Of a DNA stretch of 64,000 nucleotides, positions 58,455 through 64,000 are shown piece by piece (positions within the stretch are counted from its first letter, which is position 1; every line of letters begins with the position of its first letter). The notes under the pieces were generated by a model. The model made no database searches. It was not told the DNA's origin and worked only from the letters and a program-made list of their open reading frames with translations. The position numbers and the translations under genes are program-made. Origin of the DNA: Heterodera schachtii (taxonomy: Eukaryota; Nematoda; Chromadorea; Rhabditida; Heteroderidae); contig SIJG01000051.1 of the NCBI GenBank assembly GCA_023374025.1, positions 106,642-170,641 of the forward strand, in the 5' to 3' direction.

Positions 58455-59711
58455 AAATAAACATTAAAGAAATGTGAATTAAATTAAAGAAAAGGTTTTT
58501 TAATGTTTAAACAAAAACATTAGAGCCCGGGACTTTGAAATTGCCGGGACCTGGGCAGGACCCTGGGACCGGGACTCACGTTGTACTCCCGAGTAGTTTG
58601 TACAAAAAAAAAGGGACCAGGAGTCATGGCAATCCCGGCCGGCCGAGCCCCGGTCCCGTCCGGCACCAAAAAAAACACGAAAAATTGACGAAACACCGAA
58701 CAAAACAATAAATATAAAATATTATTAATTCAAAAAACTTAATTTAAATAAAATGTATAGTAAAATAATTAAGTGATTCATTCATGAATCATTAAAAATG
58801 CATATAATAATTTATGAATAAATTAATTTTAAATTTTGGCACGCACACTCTCACAAAATGCCACACAAATTGTGTAAGAAAGACTGATGATGGTGCCAGC
58901 CATTTTGACCAAATTTGTCGCCCCTCGTCTCCTCTGCTTCCAAATAATTTTTGGGCATCAACAAACCCTCGGGGGGGGGGCGCTGTTGGAAGAAAATGGG
59001 GGGTGTTTTGAGAGGCGGGGGGGGGGCATATTTGCCGATGGTGTGCCGTTGCTGGTGGTGGGAATTTTGTTTTGTGGACATGTGGTAGTGAATGATGCCA
59101 AAAAAATGTTGGTGGACTGAATTTGGCGGACGGAATGGCATTTCTCCACCTCCCCTTCCTCCGGCAGAACCGCAATTTTGGAAATGGCACCCCGCCGTGC
59201 CCACCCCTCCCCCCCCAACCTCCGCTCATTTTGGCCACCAAAGCCGGAACAACTCGGTTCCGATTTCCACAGCTTTGCATGGAATTGGTTTTTTTTTTGC
59301 CGCTAGTTAAATAAGTAAAGAAATTTTCATGGATTTGGAAAAATTAAAAATGGGGATTTTAAAAAATAGATTTAAATGGATTTTCAATTTTTATTTATTT
59401 TATACTAACTGATGCAAATTAATAGAAAACTTGATATTGAATTTAATTTGACTTTTGGCATTTTAAACAAATGAAATTGCCCTCCCAATTGAATTCAATG
59501 CCGTGGCATTGAATTGGAAGCATTTGGCTGTTCTTGTGCCCGTTAACCTAAAGAAGCATTTTTTGCTGGTGCTTCGATTCTCCCACCCGCCGCAGAAAAT
59601 TACTTTGTCCAAATGGGAAGGGATTATTTGGCACAAAAATTGGTGGGAAAATTGGAATCGAATTTTGGGCAAAACAAAAATAAAACCGCAAAAGATAAAA
59701 CTGGGATTACA

Positions 59712-60088
59712 TTAGCGGACCGGAAAATGCGGACCAAAAACATTTATATGCCACAACTTTTTGCATAGTCAACCAAATACAATAAGCTTAGTACCATTCG
59801 ACTACTAAAATGTTTTTAAAAATAACTGAAAATTTAGAAAAAAAATTTCGTTCAATTTCAATAAATTATTTGCCTGGTCCTTTAATGGCCGGCCAATAAA
59901 TAAATAATAAAGCGATCACAACGGACGGTCCAGGCTTATAATTTTGTTGTAAATCGTTTTTTAGGCTCGTTGAATAAGTAAATAACTTCAGAGCTATCAC
60001 AGATTAGCAACTTTGTTGGATTTGTTAATTACGAAAAAAAGTTATGAGGCAAAACATAAATTTTTGGTCCGCTAACGGCCGGTCCCCA
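59712..60088. mobile_element. Inverted-repeat element, GCGGACC ends
   Basis: TTAGCGGACCGG near 59712 and GCGGACCAAAAACATTTAT near 59730 are mirrored by ATAAATTTTTGGTCCGC and GGCCGGTCC ending near 60087. The interior has GGCCGGCC and ACGGACGGTCC. Target duplications not identified. The segment includes GTTATG(A)GGCAAAACAT strings. Confidence 0.55.
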
Positions 60089-61479
60089 AGTGTTCAAATA
60101 ATTATTGACCTTTATTTTTACAAAAATAATCCCGGGAAATATTTATTTTATTTAGCATTTTTTTTTTGCAAATTTATTTATTGACAAACAAATAAATTTT
60201 TTTGTTAAACATATTAAAACTGCAGTAAAAAATAATTTAAAAATATTTTGTAATTTACAACCAAACGAAAAATATTTGTTGACCTTCACAAAAAATATGA
60301 ATTGACCTTCATAAAAAGGTAAACTGTCCACGGTCAATCAAAAAGATAAAAATATTAAACAAAAATTAAATTTAAATTTGTTGTTTTCAATGAGTTATTT
60401 GCTGCTCAAATTCTTTGAGCGGTCCGTCCATCGATTACACAAAAACTTACCGCACATCGCTCCCCCTAATTAGTCTATTAGTCTCAGTCGCCTCCTGCTG
60501 TTTCTGCTGCTGTTCCCTTCGCTTTCCTTTTTGTTTTCACTTTAAACACTTTGTGTCCATTTACGCGACCTTCGTAAATTTTTTGACTTTGGCGAACAAA
60601 GTGACTGACACCAAAGTTTCGCGCTTTTCCAATTTATTGTTTTGGCGCTTCACATTTTGTAAAATATTACTCATAGTTACCAGAGCCAACAACACACAAA
60701 GCAACTTTTAAATGTTTTCTTAGGTGCTGAAAACGATAGAAAGACCAAAAAAGTCTTCGTCAAAGCGTTTTAAATTGGTTTTGAACTGTTTAAAATTTGA
60801 AATTTCTTTGATTTAAAAGGTTTTAAATTTTGCATATTGCGCTAAAAACAGCGCACATTCGACTAGTTCTCCTGTGCTCAAATGGCATTGGATCAAATTC
60901 ATCCTCTGATTTTTAGAATTAAGATCATCAAGAACCTTCAAATGATGCCAAATTATCAGGACTCGTTCGAAGTGCCTAATTTCTCCATTTCTCGAGTTTT
61001 TGACCTATTCGAAAACTGTTTTAAACGCTTTGCCACAGATTTTTTTGATTTTTTACCGTTTTCAGAACCTTAAAGCTTACCGCAGATTTTTTTTTTGGTT
61101 TTCTATAGTTTTCAGAACCTAAGAAAACCGATAAAAATGGTTTTTTACAACTGTTCACTTGGAATTTCTATTTTTACTTTTAGAAATCTGATTTTAACTA
61201 CCATTTCAATTGGAACTCGCCAAATTATTAAACAATTTAGAGGAAAGAATGATGAATGACCGGAATGAAATTTTAATCATTTGTTTACTGAAAAAACCAA
61301 TTATATTTCTTCATCAAAAACAAAATTCGTCAAATTTTCCCTTGGCAATTTTGAAAAGTTTGGTTAGATTTTGGCAATCGTTACAATGCCAAATATTCCT
61401 TTTGCCATGCTAATATTTTAAATGCAAATATAATTAGGCTAATTAACACCCAATTTAAGTTTTTTCAATCCGTAACATT

Positions 61480-63873
61480 ATGAATCCTCTGATTTGGCTG
61501 ATTTCCGCCCTCCTTTTGCTCCTCCCCGCCCTCATCCGTCACATTGTGCGCCGTTTTCAGCAATACCGTGAATTTGTACGGCTTGTCGACAAACTGCCGG
61601 GCCCTTCGGCACTGCCAATCATTGGCAGTGCATTGAAATTTTCACCGGACAGTGAAAGTTGGTGCTTGATGATTTTATTTTGGGATTTGGAAAAACAATT
61701 CGCCCTTTTTTCAAGGATTGTCTTTGTAATGTAAAAATTTCAGTCCCATTTTGCTCCAAAATTATTTGGCTCTGAAAAATATTTTTTGTTGCCAATTTCC
61801 TTTTTTAATATTGGTCAAAATAAATTTTAAAAAACACATTTTTCAATTTTTTAAATCGCAATTTTAAATCCCAATAGATTTTTTGAAAATTTTTATTGTC
61901 CATTTCACAATTTTCTTCTCTTGCCCCCATCCCTTAAGAAATTTGTCATCACTTATATACCGGGCTTTTAATCTTTTTAATAATAAATAAATGTAAATTG
62001 GCCCATAAAATTTTGTTTACAGAAAGCACTTATCAAATGGAGTACTATTTTCGCAAATACACTTTTGAATTCGGCGAAGTGCCAGAAACAATGCGTAACA
62101 ATCCGGGAATTATGCGACTTTGGATCGGTGAGTATTTGGTAATTAACTAATGCAAAAATAACAACATTACAATTAAGAGGCAAATTTATACATTAATAAT
62201 TTTTTTAGGGCCAAAGCCAATCGTCATTTTCTGGAAGCCCGAATCGGCAAAGGCCATTTTGGAAAGTGAATGCCGACAAAATAATTCTTGTTTTTAAATT
62301 TTTCTCGATTTCTCAGGCAATGCTCTCATCTCCAAACCGTTTGAGTACAGCTTATTGCGAGATTGGCTTGGCACTGGGCTGTTGACAAGGCACACAATTA
62401 CAATATTTAATTACAATCAAAATAATTGTTCTTTTCCATTAACAGTACGGGCGAAAAATGGCAGCGAAGACGGAAATTGTTGACGCCGGCATTTCACTTT
62501 AAAATTCTTGCAAATTTCATTCAGGTAAAAATTATTATTTATTTTATTTCATTTTAAAATACTTTTGCCACTTCGTTAAAATTTAGGTGTTCAACAGACA
62601 TTCCAATGTTTTAGTTGGATTGTTGGATGAATGTGCCAAAAATGGATACCCATTTGACTTTTATCGGATGATCAAACTTTATGCCTTGGACATTATATGT
62701 GGTGACAAATGAATTTTTATTTATTCTTATTTATCTAAATTTTCAAAATGCTAATTATGCTTTAATGTTAAATATTTTTAAAAAATGATTTTTTTTTGTT
62801 GATAATTACATAATATACATTCTATATAAGATATACATTTTTTCAATTTTAATTTTTCTAAACATTTTTTTGTAATTTCAGAGGCGGCAATGGGCACGCA
62901 ATTGGACGCGCAACGAGGCGGCAACCCAAAATATGTGGAGGCGGTCAAGAAAATGTGCGAATTGTCATTTCTGAGGTATTTATTTACTTTTACTTATTTT
63001 TATTAAATAATGATCGTACTTAAATAAATTAATTTATGTATTTAAATTAATTTCAGAATGCGTTCTCCGTGGCTTTGGCCTGCCCCTGTTTGGTGGTTGT
63101 CCGGAAAAGGAGGCGAATTTAAGCGTAATTTGAAGGCAATTACCGAGTTCACCCAAGGGGTCAGTGCACTCATATTTCTTTTAAATTATGTAAATGAAAT
63201 CGGATTGCATAAATTGTCTATTTTAACCGAAATTTGAAAAAAGAATTTTATCATATAATTAATAACAAAAATAAATAAAGAAATGCCGGCATAAAAACTA
63301 GTCACTAATTATTAGGTCATTGCCAGCCGTAAGCGTGAACGAGCTGTGCAACAACAACAAAAACAGCGAAAACAACAGGAAAATGATACTAAAATGCAGC
63401 AAAATGGCACCACCGTAATCAGTCAAAATGGAACGGTATTGATGGCCATGGAAAAAACGGGACAAAGTCGGCGGCCGCCTGCTTCTTGGACATACTGTTG
63501 GACTTACAGGCAAATAATATCGTATACATGAGAATATTTGCCAGATTATACCGCTTAAAATTGGCTTAACGCAATTTATCACATATTGTTTGTTAACAAA
63601 GTTTATGCTATGCAACAGGGCTATTGCGAATCATATGAAATACGAAGGAACGGAACTAAAAAAATACGAAATGCGAAACACGAAAACGAAACGCCCTAAA
63701 AACATACGAAAAGTTAACTTTTTTTATTGAAAAATTCGAAATCAGTTTCAAAGAATAAAAATTTTCACAAAAAGCATTTAGCGTATTTAGGAACACAACA
63801 ACTTCAGTGACGAGGACATCCGCGAAGAGGTGGAGACATTTATGTTCGAAGGCCATGACACTGTTGCAAGCAG
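61480..63873 (+). CDS. Cytochrome P450, CYP4-like, 3' end outside window
   Basis: Eleven exons to the window end: 61480-61657, 62023-62127, 62209-62265, 62317-62389, 62446-62524, 62587-62701, 62882-62975, 63057-63159, 63316-63414, 63468-63509, 63791-63873 (342 codons). An N-terminal membrane anchor ([16 protein letters not shown]) is followed by [73 protein letters not shown] and the I-helix oxygen-activation motif [12 protein letters not shown]. This is CYP4 type; such enzymes hydroxylate fatty acids and xenobiotics at the ER. The haem-binding Cys loop is beyond the window. A Gln/Asn-rich insert follows [11 protein letters not shown]. Introns at 62390 and 63510 are GC-AG. A 53-nt intron at 63415-63467 is inferred from the required frame change; a 32-nt alternative (GTATTG donor at 63436) also keeps phase. 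Confidence 0.85.
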
Positions 63874-64000
63874 GTGGAATTTCAAATATCCGCAGTTTAA
63901 TTTATAAATTTACACAAAAGCAATATGAATCAAAATTCCAAAAATGCTAAAAAAATAAATGCAAAAACGGCCTTTTTTTGCGCCGGGCCTTCATATTCAA

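Larger units (their letters stand above)
56766..61479. other. Long region without a supported gene
   Basis: It should contain the stomatin and P450 promoters. At 58524-58670 is a GC-rich repeat related to 51715-51850. At 58880-59290 is a G/C-rich, Pro/Gly-coding stretch open on both strands, so neither strand is convincing. At 59712-60088 is an inverted-repeat element. A weak small-peptide candidate is listed separately at 58239. Confidence 0.45.

Noticed and set aside
58792..59310. Overlapping frames of 65-162 codons on both strands (Gly/Pro-rich)
   Set aside because: Both strands are open at once in a GC-rich patch, with no splice signals or family motifs to choose one.
60415..60711. 98-codon + strand frame with Cys/Phe-rich start
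   Set aside because: No leader acceptor, no family motif, and hydrophobicity is explained by T-rich sequence.
1..64000. CRISPR arrays, operons of bacterial type, or phage genes
   Set aside because: Direct repeats present are minisatellites or transposon parts without regular unique spacers; all supported genes are spliced and eukaryotic.

Overview
The window looks like nuclear DNA of a plant-parasitic cyst nematode (Globodera/Heterodera-like). Genes are AT-rich and split by many short introns. Several start codons lie a few bases after a TTTAG/TTTCAG-type acceptor, as expected for spliced-leader trans-splicing. Nematode-specific families are present: serpentine chemoreceptors, an innexin, tyrosinase with ShKT domains, and UNC-1-type stomatin. 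Degenerate copies of an F-box-like family that I associate with cyst nematodes are also present. The species call is inference from memory of these families.

Layout, left to right. 1-1.7 kb: an F-box-like gene broken by an inverted-repeat element. 2.2-9.5 kb (-): a six-exon gene for a secreted protein resembling bacterial/fungal extracellular solute-binding proteins, with a transposon in each of its five introns. 10.6-12.6 kb (+): a Str/Srd-like chemoreceptor. 13.3-17.4 kb (+): a protein kinase-like protein with an N-terminal signal peptide. 18.1-24.5 kb (+): a 23-exon tyrosinase with two ShKT domains. 25-29.1 kb: a decayed zone with an innexin 3'-exon copy, F-box-like pseudogenes, a fold-back element and a 5'-truncated Fic-domain gene. 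31.1-35.8 kb (-): an innexin with a long tail. 35.9-36.1 kb (+): a possible 40-residue secreted peptide. 38.0-39.6 kb (-): a secreted orphan protein made of two diverged copies of one module. 40.8-42.5 kb (-): an Sre/Srb-like receptor. 45.6-52.0 kb (-): an ankyrin-repeat protein with a Lys/Glu-rich tail. 53.9-56.8 kb (-): a stomatin with two alternative 5' ends. 61.5-63.9 kb (+): a CYP4-like cytochrome P450 cut by the window end.

For the large genes I built exon models by hand. Reading phases agree at all junctions except the last one of the second receptor; the tyrosinase also has one damaged acceptor. These models use seven GC-AG introns, each with exonic AG before the GC donor. Non-autonomous transposons are dense. 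Many are hAT-like, with 8-bp target-site duplications I could read directly; two elements have 9-bp duplications, and one of these holds a Mutator-type transposase remnant.

The genes do not form one pathway. Three encode proteins predicted to be secreted that have no obvious housekeeping role (solute-binding protein, kinase-like protein, two-module orphan); they are candidates for parasitism-related or horizontally acquired functions. The innexin and stomatin are typical of the nervous system and muscle.
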